DNA from: CAXMQS01 sp964195995
GTDB taxonomy: Bacteria > Actinomycetota > Acidimicrobiia > Spongiisociales > JAOTWH01
NCBI GenBank assembly: GCA_964195995.1
Contig: CAXMQS010000095.1
Coordinates: 1 to 64,000, forward strand
Length of the DNA stretch: 64,000 bases
Reading direction: 5' to 3'
A model generated the notes under the pieces. The model made no database searches. It was not told the origin of the DNA and saw only the letters and a program-made list of their open reading frames with translations. Shown one piece after another: positions 1 through 8,195 of the stretch. The first letter of the stretch is position 1, and each line of letters begins with the position of its first letter. The translations under genes and the position numbers were made by a program.

Positions 1-755
1 TGTCTTTCGTTGCGTCGCTGCAACTGGCTTCCAACGACATGGTCCGGGTGGGGGACTGGATCGAGATGCCCCAGTTCAACGCCGACGGCGACGTCATCGA
101 CGTGGCGCTGCACACCGTGAAGGTGCAGAACTGGGACAAGACGATCACTGCGATCCCGACTCACAAGCTCATCTCCGAGTCTTTCAAGAACTGGCGTGGC
201 ATGAGCGAGTCGGGAGGCCGACGTATCAAGCGTTCGATCCACATCGACATGTCGAGCGTCCGCTTCCTCACCGGCCAAGAGATCGAGTGGTTCCGCAGCT
301 TCGCGCCGTTGCGCGAGTACATGGACCGCAAGCTGGAGGACCTCGACGCCCACGCCGCCGACCACGTCCTCGAGCCGGGAATGACCAGCGACCCCCGCCG
401 GCTGACGAATATCGGAACGCTGCGCGCCTACCTCGTCAGCTACCTGAAGCAACATCCCGACCTGGACACAAAGGGGATGACGTTCCTGGTGCGTCAGTTG
501 AAGCCCGGCTCGCAGGGGCTCCCCATCGAGATCTACGTGTTCTCCAGTGACACGCGCTGGTCCGCCTACGAGGATATTCAGGCAGACATCTTCGACCACA
601 TCCTGGCGATGATCCCCGAGTTCGGCCTGCGGGCCTTCCAGGCACCGTCGGGATCCGACGTGCGGGTGATCGCCGGCACGGACAGTGCCGACGACGGGGA
701 GACCGACTCCGCTGCTTCTCAGGCTTGGCCTCGCCGTCACCGACCTTCCGGTTGA
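1..755 (+). CDS. MscS-family mechanosensitive channel, YbdG-like (5' truncated)
   Basis: The frame is open from base 3 and lacks its start, so this is the C-terminal part of a larger membrane protein. The visible segment begins SFVASLQLASNDMVRVGDWI and continues through a TIPTHKLISESFKNWRGM motif typical of the beta domain of E. coli YbdG-type channels. The C-terminal part carries IEIYVFSSDTRW, also conserved in that subfamily. Members gate in response to membrane tension and release solutes after osmotic downshock. The last ~25 residues are an acidic, low-complexity tail. The transmembrane helices lie upstream of the window. Family assignment is firm; the ion-channel role is taken from the family. 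Confidence 0.85.
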   Translation, partial: SFVASLQLASNDMVRVGDWIEMPQFNADGDVIDVALHTVKVQNWDKTITAIPTHKLISESFKNWRGMSESGGRRIKRSIHIDMSSVRFLTGQEIEWFRSFAPLREYMDRKLEDLDAHAADHVLEPGMTSDPRRLTNIGTLRAYLVSYLKQHPDLDTKGMTFLVRQLKPGSQGLPIEIYVFSSDTRWSAYEDIQADIFDHILAMIPEFGLRAFQAPSGSDVRVIAGTDSADDGETDSAASQAWPRRHRPSG

Positions 756-1222
756 CGACTGCAAACGGATCTACAAACAAACGGTAAGACATCAGACGAC
801 ACGCAACGACACCAGAATGTCGCTAGCCGCGTTCTAATGGAGCAATTGCACCGGTCATACTAAATCGTGACACCGCTCAGCCGCTGATCCGGGACGTGGG
901 GGTTGCGCGGCTGGTGGCCAGAAACAGTGCGGCGGTGTGGGTTGCTAAGTGTCTTCACCGTCGGGAGCGCTGATCCGGAACGGGATACGAGACGCTTCGA
1001 TTCTCGGTGCACTTCGGAAAGGGGCGCTCAAGCGTCCCGGACGTAACCGCACCTCGATGTGCCGATCTATCGCACTCGTGGATGCGGGTATTATTGCTCG
1101 GGATTACAGGTGATATGTGCGGGTCGCAGCCTCGATCCTGCACCGGCCTCGTGCTCATCAGTTCGATTGTCGACGGGCAGTTTCCCGTGCCCGAAGCCAG
1201 TTGCCATTGAGGCGAGGCTGCG
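756..1222. other. Non-coding gap between two mscS-like genes
   Basis: No convincing gene was found in these 467 bases between the + strand YbdG-like gene and the convergent second MscS gene. It holds a 15-base near-direct repeat, CGCTGATCCGGGACG at 882-896 and CGCTGATCCGGAACG at 968-982, and a small inverted repeat at 1021-1038 (GGGGCGCT and AGCGTCCC). No T-rich tract follows the hairpin, so it is not called a terminator. No copy of the 55-bp array repeat lies here. Confidence 0.5.
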
Positions 1223-2311
1223 TCAGATCTCTCCGTCGCCGATTGAAGGGCGATTCGCAAGGAGCTCCTTGACGTAGAGATCCTGCTGCGGGAACGGAAT
1301 CGTGATGCCATGAGCGGCGAACCGGCGGTAGATCTCCGAGTTCAACTCGTGCAGCACGAGGTCTCTGTCGGCTGGCCGCTCGATCCAGCACTGCAGCTCG
1401 AAGTCGAGGCTCGAGCTGCCAAACGTCTGAAACCGAACCCTCGGCTCAGGAACGCGCAAGGTCTTCGGCTGGCTCTCGGCGATCTCTGTTAGCACTTCGA
1501 CGACCTCGTCGATGTTGGAGCCGTAAGCGACTCCGACCGCCGCCTTGACTCGGTATCGACTTGGTCCACCTGCCTCGTTGACGATCTTGGTCGCCCCCAT
1601 CACGCCGTTCGGAATCGACACCTCGACGTCATCACGGGTCAGCAACCTCGTGGAGCGCAGGCCAATCTTGGTCACCTCGCCCCGCTCTGCGCCGTCCAAG
1701 ATGATGAAGTCGCCAATCTCGTAAGGCCTGTCCGAGAGGATCGCGACCCCGGCGAACAGATTCGACAGTGTGTCCTGAGCAGCGAAGCTCAGCGCAAGGC
1801 CGACAATGCCCGCCGACGCCACGAGACCCGTGACGTTGATGTCCCATACAACGAGGATCGCATAGACGGCAAAGACGAAGAAGATCACCGCCGCAGCATT
1901 GGACAGTATGGGTTCGGTCGACGGCTGCACGATCCCGAACCGATTGGTGCTCCGCTTCATCGTGCCCAGCAACAACCGCGAGAACCGAAGCGCGAAAACG
2001 ATCCACACGATGACCAAGATGGTCTGGACGATCAACACGGTGTTCTTCTCCAGCGTGGCACTCAGATCGAGCCGATACGTGGCGAGAATCAGGCCGACGA
2101 GTGCAACTGTGGTGAAGATCGGTCGGTGCATGAGCTCGACGAGCTTGTCGTCGAACTGGGTCTCCGATCGGGCTGCAAAGCGCCGGACGGACCCGGTCAG
2201 CAGCCAGTCGGTGAGCTTCGCCGCCAGGGCAAATGCCACCACGATCGCCAGTGCTTCGGCGTATGGGTATCGCTCAAAGAAATCACCGACCTCGCGCCAA
2301 ACCTCAGACAT
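1223..2311 (-). CDS. Small-conductance mechanosensitive channel (MscS family)
   Basis: A 362-residue membrane protein with about four hydrophobic segments before the pore helix. The pore-lining segment around residues 165-185 reads GLVASAGIVGLALSFAAQDT, a textbook MscS TM3 with the AQ-D-L-N continuation. The beta domain follows with RPYEIGDFI and the SIPNG motif. Such channels open under membrane tension and protect against hypo-osmotic shock. The length is close to that of compact MscS proteins. It converges with the preceding YbdG-like gene, giving two tension channels side by side but from different subfamilies. Its upstream region leads directly into the first copy of the intergenic repeat array. 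Confidence 0.9.
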   Translation of the reverse strand: MSEVWREVGDFFERYPYAEALAIVVAFALAAKLTDWLLTGSVRRFAARSETQFDDKLVELMHRPIFTTVALVGLILATYRLDLSATLEKNTVLIVQTILVIVWIVFALRFSRLLLGTMKRSTNRFGIVQPSTEPILSNAAAVIFFVFAVYAILVVWDINVTGLVASAGIVGLALSFAAQDTLSNLFAGVAILSDRPYEIGDFIILDGAERGEVTKIGLRSTRLLTRDDVEVSIPNGVMGATKIVNEAGGPSRYRVKAAVGVAYGSNIDEVVEVLTEIAESQPKTLRVPEPRVRFQTFGSSSLDFELQCWIERPADRDLVLHELNSEIYRRFAAHGITIPFPQQDLYVKELLANRPSIGDGEI

Positions 2312-2441
2312 CCGTTCCAGCCCCTCCCGCTTCTCCTTGTCGCAAACCGACTGTAGAGGACCGGATGCCGCTATGGGCCGGGGGGCGTTCTGGTCCAGAT
2401 GTGGCGCCTATCGAGACCGGCATGCTGAGCCGAGTCTCGCG

Positions 2442-2495
2442 CCCTCAAGGAATATTCGTGCACCCTGGCACACCGGGGCGTGACTTCGCCTGGTC
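2442..2495 (+). repeat. Array repeat copy 1
   Basis: First copy of the ~55 bp intergenic repeat. It has CTCAAGGAATATTCG on the left, the apical hairpin CCCTGGCACACCGGGG and CGTGACTTCGCCTGG on the right. The left flank (2403-2430) carries CCGGCATGCTGAGC, the reverse complement of a motif found downstream of copies 5, 8 and 11. It separates the mscS gene from the reverse-strand EamA gene. Confidence 0.85.
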
Positions 2496-2513
2496 GATCA
2501 CAATTGGCGTGGG

Positions 2514-3338
2514 TCAGCCGCCGCTGATGAGAGCGATCCCGAGGGCCGCTAGTCCGAGGCCGATCAATTGCGTCCGCGAGAGCTGCTCGCGCAAGAAAAG
2601 ACGGGCTAGCAGCACCGTCCCAGCTGGGTAGAGGCTCGTGATCACGGCGACCAGCGCTAGCAGCCCGCGACGCTCAGCCAGGAGAAACAACACATTCCCA
2701 GCAGCGTCGCCCAAGCCAGACCCGACCACCAGCCACCTCGTCTCCACTGGTAGCCGCATCGAGGTGCCCACCACCAGGCCATAGCAGCCGATGACAAGGA
2801 TCGACGTCGTCCTGGCAAGAGCGATTACCCACAACTCGGCGGACGATGTGTTCGCGATCAAGATGAAGAAGACGCCGAAGCCGATTCCCGCTCCGAAGGC
2901 TTTGCCGAGGGCCGGGCCAACGCGAAAGCCGCGCCCCGCTCCGGATACCAGCGCTACTGCTACGAGAGCAATTACGACGCCGAACCACGACAGAACCGAG
3001 GGCCGCTCGCCGGTCGCCAAACCCCAACAAAGCGGAACGATTGCTGCCAACACCGCACTGACAGGGGCAACGACAGTCATGGTTCCCGTCGCCAACCCGC
3101 GGTAAAGCAGAAGTAGCCCGCCCGACCCAGAGATTGCTGCGGCCGCAGCCCAGCCGACATCTCGGCGAAACAACTCGCCCCCTGCAAAGAGAAGCAGAAT
3201 CACAACGAGCAGCAGGCCCACCAGTTGGGAGCCAATCACTACCGGAATAGCAGACCGAGATCGCCGCGTGGCTAGTCCGCCCATGAAGTCGCCAGCGCCC
3301 CACGTCATGGCGGACAAGAAGGCCAAGAGAGCACTCAC
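2514..3338 (-). CDS. EamA/DMT-superfamily transporter
   Basis: A membrane protein of 274 residues if it starts at the GTG at 3338, which places VSALLAFLSAMTWGAGDF at the N-terminus, as in EamA permeases. The frame stays open to an ATG at 3467, but that extension would be translated through repeat copy 2 and has no protein-like sequence. Two EamA halves of about five helices each are visible; the second ends ...RTQLIGLGLAALGIAL. DMT permeases usually export metabolites or drugs; the substrate here cannot be told. It lies alone between repeat copies 1 and 2, pointing against the repeats. Confidence 0.8.
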   Translation of the reverse strand: MSALLAFLSAMTWGAGDFMGGLATRRSRSAIPVVIGSQLVGLLLVVILLLFAGGELFRRDVGWAAAAAISGSGGLLLLYRGLATGTMTVVAPVSAVLAAIVPLCWGLATGERPSVLSWFGVVIALVAVALVSGAGRGFRVGPALGKAFGAGIGFGVFFILIANTSSAELWVIALARTTSILVIGCYGLVVGTSMRLPVETRWLVVGSGLGDAAGNVLFLLAERRGLLALVAVITSLYPAGTVLLARLFLREQLSRTQLIGLGLAALGIALISGG

Positions 3339-3392
3339 GGGTGTCGAGACACTACCGAGGAGCCCCTCGCTATGTCGGGCACTTGGCGCTCT

Positions 3393-3441
3393 GGCGTCAT
3401 TCGTTAACCCTGGCACACCGGGGCGTGACCTCGCCTGAGGT
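3393..3441 (+). repeat. Array repeat copy 2
   Basis: The right two thirds are perfect: ATTCGTTAACCCTGG, CACA loop, CCGGGG, then CGTGACCTCGCCTGAGG. The left CTCTAGGAA arm is replaced by an unrelated CTCTGGCGTC, so the outer stem is weak. It lies between the EamA gene (-) and the first SnoaL-like gene (+). Confidence 0.85.
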
Positions 3442-3643
3442 AGGGCCGGGCTTGGAGCACCCGGCACGGTGAGTTACTCCACGAGCACGGTGTGCGTGAG
3501 CCAGTACCTCATATGAATCGATCACAACTGGATCGAGGCGTTTGACCCTTTTCACCCAAGACGCTGCCTCTCTCCTCTCATCGCTCGCCGGTCGCCGCCT
3601 GTCTGCCAGCATCGCTAGGTTCACGTTTGTCGAGGAGGTGATT

Positions 3644-4054
3644 GTGTTGTCGTCAGCTGCCAACAAGAACGTCGCCATCCAGCTCTACGAGCGGACCTTC
3701 AATGACCGCGACTTGACAGCGGTGGAGGAGCTCACCGTTCCCGGCCTCGTCTTCCACGACGCCGGAACTGACCTGGGGCGGGATGGATGGGTGTGGGTCG
3801 CCGGACAATGGCTGAGCGGGTTCCGTGACCTCTCATTCTCTGTCGCCTTCGCCATGGCCGAAGGCGACAGGGTTCTCCTGCACTGGGAAGCGCAAGGAAC
3901 ACACCACGGTGAGTTCCGTGGTCATCCTCCCACAGGAAAGCTCATATCGCTTTCAGGGCTAACACTCATGCGTCTGTCTGGGGGGAAGATTGCGGAGATC
4001 TGGGATCAAGTCAGCGCTTTTGGCCAACTCCAGGCTTTGAACGTCCAGGACTGA
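3644..4054 (+). CDS. SnoaL-like / ester-cyclase-fold protein
   Basis: A 136-residue protein starting at a GTG that follows a strong ribosome site, GAGGAGG at 3632-3638. An upstream in-frame TTG at 3542 would add a non-conserved tail. The sequence has the cystatin-like alpha+beta pattern of SnoaL-like proteins: NVAIQLYERTFNDRD helix, then HHGEFRGHPPTGK and a C-terminal GKIAEIWDQVS strand. Family members range from polyketide cyclases to uncharacterised small-molecule-binding proteins, so no reaction is assigned. It is a single-gene unit between repeat copies 2 and 3. A second family member sits at 9059-9493 in the same array. Confidence 0.8.
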   Translation: MLSSAANKNVAIQLYERTFNDRDLTAVEELTVPGLVFHDAGTDLGRDGWVWVAGQWLSGFRDLSFSVAFAMAEGDRVLLHWEAQGTHHGEFRGHPPTGKLISLSGLTLMRLSGGKIAEIWDQVSAFGQLQALNVQD

Positions 4055-4093
4055 GACACGGAGGCCCGGCACTAGGCCGAACGCTCCAGGAAT

Positions 4094-4148
4094 CCTCCAG
4101 GAAAATTCGCTAACACTGGGGCACCAGGGCGTGGCCTCGCCTGAGGTC
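4094..4148 (+). repeat. Array repeat copy 3
   Basis: Full-length copy with CCTCCAGGAAAATTCG, the apical stem variant CTGG-GGCA-CCAG and CGTGGCCTCGCCTGAGG. The C-A substitution left of the stem and the A in CCAGG keep pairing. It sits between the SnoaL-like and DoxX genes. Confidence 0.85.
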
Positions 4149-4168
4149 TAGCTGACGGATCGTGATCG

Positions 4169-4642
4169 GTGTCTGCTTTCCTGGTCGTGTACTCTCGAAC
4201 CAGGTACTTAAGGACGTTCCTCGGTGGCAACTCGGCTAGCGAAAGGCCCGACGTAACTGTGGATGCGGCTCTGGGCACAGCAAGGATCTTCATCGGCGCA
4301 CTGATCCTGATGACCGGGATCATGAAGTTCACCGTGCCGATGCTGCGGGAAGCCTGGTCTGGGCAGCTTCGTCTGGCGCGGTTGCCGTTCTACCAACTCA
4401 CCTTCTGGCTGCTTCCGGTGGTTGAACTCACGGTGGGCACGTTGCTAATCCTTGGGGTGTGGACGCTACCGGCCGCGGCGGCGGTTCTGTTGATGATGCT
4501 CGGCGCGACCTACGTACACATCGTGGTGGACGACCCAAGTGTGTTTCCGCTGCAGCCCAACGCACCAATCGTCCCGGTCGTCATGATCGTCCTGACCATA
4601 TTCGTCATGGTGGGCGGCGCAGGAGACTGGAAGTTTGGTTAG
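4169..4642 (+). CDS. DoxX-like integral membrane protein
   Basis: A 157-residue protein starting at GTG with four hydrophobic helices. RIFIGALILMTGIMKFTVPM near residue 40 is the first helix of the DoxX/DoxD-like fold, followed by FYQLTFWLLPVVELTVGTLL and two more helices. Family members are small quinone- or redox-associated membrane proteins of poorly defined role. The start lies only about 20 bp after repeat copy 3, so the leader is short. It is the only gene between copies 3 and 4. The family call is reasonably firm; no function is inferred. Confidence 0.75.
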   Translation: MSAFLVVYSRTRYLRTFLGGNSASERPDVTVDAALGTARIFIGALILMTGIMKFTVPMLREAWSGQLRLARLPFYQLTFWLLPVVELTVGTLLILGVWTLPAAAAVLLMMLGATYVHIVVDDPSVFPLQPNAPIVPVVMIVLTIFVMVGGAGDWKFG

Positions 4643-4682
4643 CTAAGAGGGCTTTGCAGCTCGTCAGTGCCTAGCTTGCGCG

Positions 4683-4735
4683 CTCTCTGGGAATCGATAA
4701 CACTGGGCACCGGGGAGTGGGCCTCACCTGAGGGC
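4683..4735 (+). repeat. Array repeat copy 4 (degenerate)
   Basis: A recognisable but diverged copy: CTCTCTGGGAATCG, GATAAC, then ACTGGGCACCGGGG and GGCCTCACCTGAGG. The outer CCTC/GAGG pairing is partly kept. It separates the DoxX gene from the ABM monooxygenase gene. Confidence 0.7.
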
Positions 4736-4809
4736 ACCACTGTCGTGTAGAGATGTAGGTTCAGGTCGGTTGCAGCGGGCTGGTTACCGCCGAGTTAGTC
4801 TGACCCATC

Positions 4810-5160
4810 TTGTCCGCCGACCCCTTCATCTATTTGTGGGCTTACCAGGTGTCGCCTCATAGAGCGGACGAGTTCCTTCGACTCTATGGACCCGAGGGTC
4901 GTTGGGTGCAGTTGTTTCGTCAGGCGTCCGGATACGTCGGAACTCACCTGTACCGCGACATCCACGATGGAGATCGGTATGTGACGATCGACCGGTGGGA
5001 ATCCGAGGAGGCCTTCAGGAGTTTCCGCGCGATGTTCGCCAACGAGTTCGAGCGTCTCGACAGTGAGGGCGAGAACCTGACGCTCGAAGAAACGCCACTC
5101 GGTGAATTCGGGCCAGGGGCAGGCTCTCCGCTCAGTGGTCCCCGGCCCGGCCCCTCATGA
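4810..5160 (+). CDS. ABM-superfamily (antibiotic biosynthesis monooxygenase-like) protein
   Basis: A 116-residue protein starting at TTG. It has the ferredoxin-like ABM pattern: FIYLWAYQVSPHRADEFLRL, the HLYRDIHDGDRYVTIDRW strand pair and an EAFRSFRAMFANEFERL helix. ABM-fold proteins include cofactor-free monooxygenases and heme-degrading enzymes, and many have no known reaction. The last ~25 residues are Pro/Gly-rich and probably disordered. No clear repeat follows before the next gene, only a possible remnant at 5211-5241. Confidence 0.7.
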   Translation: MSADPFIYLWAYQVSPHRADEFLRLYGPEGRWVQLFRQASGYVGTHLYRDIHDGDRYVTIDRWESEEAFRSFRAMFANEFERLDSEGENLTLEETPLGEFGPGAGSPLSGPRPGPS

Positions 5161-5287
5161 TCCCCTGCCCCCATCTCCCAAGGTCCCGCCGCCCAATGTA
5201 GTGGCGTCGTCCTCTGTTAACGATCGCCACAGCGTGTGACGGTAGGCACAGAAGCACGCTGGCCACGCTGAGCACAGAGGAGGACCC

Positions 5288-6487
5288 GTGAAGAGGTTTC
5301 TAGTCGCAGCTATCGCTGCTTTGTTGGTGGGGGCATTCTTGTTCCCCGCTTCTGTTGTTGCCAAACCGACCAAAACCGACATATGCCATCTCAGTCCAGA
5401 CACGGGGTTGTTCGCGCTGATCAGCGTTCCCGATGGCGCGGTGGATAACCACATAGCGCACGGCGATGTCCTGGCCGGGGACTGCGATGCACTGAATGCT
5501 GGGACTGGACTGGCGACGATCAAGGCGCGGGGCTTTGTTCGGTGCGGCGTCCACGAATCCCTTCCTGGCTTCTCATTGGCGACTGGTGGAGACCCGACGA
5601 CATCAGTCGGATTCGAAGCCGATTTGTGCCGCGTGGTCGCCGCCGCGGTATTCGGAGACTCGGACGCGGTCGAGTTTGTCTTCGTGACCGGTGCTTCGCG
5701 GTTTACCGCGTTGCGCGATGGCACAGTGGATGTAGTGATGAGAACTTCGACCAACAATCTGAGTCGAGACGCCTTGTTCGCCAACGGCGGCGCGGGGCTC
5801 AACTTTGGGCCGACGTACTTCTATGACGGGCAGGGCTTCATCGTTAATGGCGCTGCCATGGGGGCGATAACGGTGGATTCCACCATCGCTGATTTCCCGG
5901 ATTCGACCACGATTTGCGTCGTTGACACTACTGCTCACGAAGAAAGAATCGCTTTGGCCGAATCCGACCTCGGCAAAGAATGGAACATCGAAGCGCTGCC
6001 CGACACTTCGGCACTCTTAAGTGCCTTTGCCGCTGGAACATGTGATGTCGTGACACATGATCTGATCGCTCTAGGGGAGTTCGGATCTCAGTCCTTCACG
6101 ACCATTCTCCTGGGGCAGACCATCTCGAAGGAGCCGTTGGCTCCCGTGGTCGCGGACGGGGATGACGAATGGATGTCGGTGGTGCGCTGGAGCGTCAACG
6201 CGGTCATCTTCGCCGACGAGCTGGGGATCACCTCAAGCAACATCAACTCCATCATTGGCACTACCGACTCCTTTGATGTCTGCGCTGCCTTTGACCCGGA
6301 ATGCCTCGTCATGACCGGGCCACAGCTGGGTTTGACGCAGAGCTGGGCGTATGACGCGATCACACAAGTTGGCAACTACGGAGAGATCTACACCGAACAC
6401 CTAGAGCCGATCGGTCTGGCTCGCGCTGGGACCTTGAACGACTCGTACGTCGATGGTGGGCTGCTCTACGCCCCTCCAATCAGGTAG
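5288..6487 (+). CDS. Secreted amino-acid-type ABC solute-binding protein with N-terminal extension
   Basis: A 399-residue secreted protein with a signal peptide (MKRFLVAAIAALLVGAFLFP). After it comes an unusual ~40-residue module containing DICHLSP and DNHIAHGD, a Cys/His pattern also seen in other actinobacterial secreted proteins. Residues ~78 onward are a periplasmic-binding-protein fold close to general L-amino-acid binding proteins: RGFVRCGVHESLPGFS, then GFEADLCRVVAAAVFG and TALRDGTVDVVMR. The matching permease and ATPase genes are absent, so it may act as an orphan binder or sensor. A 12-bp perfect hairpin and repeat copy 5 follow the stop. Confidence 0.8.
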   Translation: MKRFLVAAIAALLVGAFLFPASVVAKPTKTDICHLSPDTGLFALISVPDGAVDNHIAHGDVLAGDCDALNAGTGLATIKARGFVRCGVHESLPGFSLATGGDPTTSVGFEADLCRVVAAAVFGDSDAVEFVFVTGASRFTALRDGTVDVVMRTSTNNLSRDALFANGGAGLNFGPTYFYDGQGFIVNGAAMGAITVDSTIADFPDSTTICVVDTTAHEERIALAESDLGKEWNIEALPDTSALLSAFAAGTCDVVTHDLIALGEFGSQSFTTILLGQTISKEPLAPVVADGDDEWMSVVRWSVNAVIFADELGITSSNINSIIGTTDSFDVCAAFDPECLVMTGPQLGLTQSWAYDAITQVGNYGEIYTEHLEPIGLARAGTLNDSYVDGGLLYAPPIR

Positions 6488-6519
6488 CCAGGAAGCGATA
6501 GCGGCATTCTGTGAGTTAC

Positions 6520-6553
6520 GAACGGGACCCCTGCTCCGGCGGGGGTCCCGTTC
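6520..6553 (+). terminator. Strong 12-bp inverted repeat after the solute-binding gene
   Basis: GAACGGGACCCC at 6520-6531 is perfectly complementary to GGGGTCCCGTTC at 6542-6553 with a 10-base loop. It lies 32 bp after the stop and just before repeat copy 5. No T-run follows, so termination is inferred from stem strength and position only. Confidence 0.5.
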
Positions 6554-6557
6554 GCGC

Positions 6558-6612
6558 CCTCTAGGAACATTCGTTAACCCTGGCACACCGGAGCGTGACC
6601 TCGCCTGAGGTC
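6558..6612 (+). repeat. Array repeat copy 5
   Basis: Close to the consensus: CTCTAGGAACATTCGTTAAC, CCTGG-CACA-CCGGAG and CGTGACCTCGCCTGAGG. The outer stem pairs 6558-6565 with 6604-6610, leaving one bulged T. Longer flanking arms also pair: CGGCATTCTG at 6502-6511 with CAGAATGCCG at 6633-6642. Confidence 0.9.
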
Positions 6613-6732
6613 TGTCGGTGTCAGACGCCGCTCAGAATGCCGGATATGCGCTAGCTGCGATCGTGGCTCAAAGGACGTATTGGATCTATATCCGTGTGAT
6701 GACGCCGTTCTCCACTGTGAGCCACGAGTGAT

Positions 6733-7917
6733 ATGTTGTTTGGTGTGATTCGGGGATGGATTGTTTCTGTGGTTGTGGTGGTGTGCGCGGCCGTTGCCGT
6801 CCCGGCAACGCGTGCAGCGGCTGAGGAGCCATCGGTAGGCGATACGTTCGGTGTATTCGATGCGGCTACGGGTTGGTGGTACTTGCGGTATGAGGACCCG
6901 GTGTCTGGTGTGGAGTGGACGTACCGTTTCTTGTTTGGTTCGCCGGGCGAATTTCCGTTGCTTGGCGATTGGGACTGTGATGGCTTCGATACGCCTGGCA
7001 TGTACCGACCCGACGACGGGTACGTGTATGCCCGGAATCACATCGCCACTGGGCAAGCTGATATCGGCTTCCTTGTGGGTGAGCTGGGTGATGTGCCGGT
7101 GGTTGGTGACTTCAACGGTGACGGCTGTGACACCGTCTCGGTATACAGGCCGTCTGAGGGCCGCATGTTCGTCTTCGATCGGATCGGCAACGGAGATGAC
7201 GGTCTCGGTACAGCGGACTCTGCCTACTACTACGGCAATCCGCTCGACAAGCCGTTCGCCGGTGACTTCGATGGCGACGGGATCGACACATTGGGGCTGC
7301 ACCGTGAATCGACAGGTCAAGTATTCCTGCGCAACTCGAACACTCAGGGTGTCGCCGATATCGAGTTCTACTTCGGAAACCCCGGGGATCGGCTCATCGC
7401 ATCCGACTGGACAGAACGACCCGTTCACGGGTTCGACTCGGTCGGTGTGTTCCGCCCGTACGCACGAACCATGTTCTTGCGGTTCGCAAATACACAGGGA
7501 ACCGCTGATGTTGACTACCTGTACGGGAACCCCGACACGGTTCCGGTTTCGGGCCGTGTTGTGGAAGTGGGCGGCAGCCTGAACGACAAACCGCCCCTCA
7601 AAGAAGACTTCTCAATGGACTTCTTCGCCGACCCGTCGTCCGGCGACTGCGTGATAACCATTGACTGGGGCGATTGGCGAGGACCGCTGTATGCAAGCAC
7701 CTCCCTGCCGACCGGACACGGAACCGGGTACGGTCATAGCGAAATGATCACGATCGACGGGAAAGGCCCCGTCTACCGATACACCTTCGACATCCCGCCG
7801 GGCACGTACACAGCCGGCGTGTCAATCGCAACGGCAGATCCCATCACGGGACAATACGACCACTGGATCGGCAACTCTTCCAGCTGGGGCATGCCCCTCC
7901 AAGCCGACTGCGGCTAA
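6733..7917 (+). CDS. Secreted FG-GAP/VCBS-like repeat protein
   Basis: A 394-residue protein with an N-terminal signal peptide ending near AAAEE. The middle (about residues 60-270) holds five to six ~45-residue repeats of the type GDWDCDGFDTPGMYRP and GDFDGDGIDTLGLHRES, whose Asp-rich loops resemble the calcium-binding FG-GAP/VCBS beta-propeller blade. A ~120-residue C-terminal domain with no recognised family follows. The same repeat unit occurs in the cell-wall hydrolase at 50877-52508. A wall-associated or adhesive role is plausible but inferred. It is the only gene between copies 5 and 6. Confidence 0.8.
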   Translation: MLFGVIRGWIVSVVVVVCAAVAVPATRAAAEEPSVGDTFGVFDAATGWWYLRYEDPVSGVEWTYRFLFGSPGEFPLLGDWDCDGFDTPGMYRPDDGYVYARNHIATGQADIGFLVGELGDVPVVGDFNGDGCDTVSVYRPSEGRMFVFDRIGNGDDGLGTADSAYYYGNPLDKPFAGDFDGDGIDTLGLHRESTGQVFLRNSNTQGVADIEFYFGNPGDRLIASDWTERPVHGFDSVGVFRPYARTMFLRFANTQGTADVDYLYGNPDTVPVSGRVVEVGGSLNDKPPLKEDFSMDFFADPSSGDCVITIDWGDWRGPLYASTSLPTGHGTGYGHSEMITIDGKGPVYRYTFDIPPGTYTAGVSIATADPITGQYDHWIGNSSSWGMPLQADCG

Positions 7918-7981
7918 GCCGAGCCCGTTGCCCGCCCATGTCGGCACTTCGGCGTTCGCCTACCCAGTCCTCTCGCGTAAG

Positions 7982-8036
7982 GCTCTAGGAACACTCGTTA
8001 ACACTGGGGCACCAGGGCGTGACCTCGCCTGAGGTT
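7982..8036 (+). repeat. Array repeat copy 6
   Basis: Full-length: GCTCTAGGAACACTCGTTAAC, then ACTGG-GGCA-CCAGGG and CGTGACCTCGCCTGAGG. The flank 7936-7965 resembles the left flanks of copies 9 and 12 (TCGGCAC...TCGGCG). It lies between the FG-GAP-repeat gene and the first flavodoxin gene. Confidence 0.9.
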
Positions 8037-8195
8037 GGGCCGACACCACTCGCACGGCCGGTCACCGCGGTCAACCACGAAGTGGAAGTTCCCTCCCGCT
8101 CTTCCTCCGGCGCTTCGATTTTGGGCCCTTCGGCCCTGGGGAAACGGTCCGCTGTCGGCGTTGAATGCGGCTATCTCCAAGAGTCAGGCGCGCCC

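Noticed and set aside
1007..1277. Short + strand frames in the gap between the two mscS-like genes
   Set aside because: Overlapping frames with no ribosome sites and shadow-like composition.
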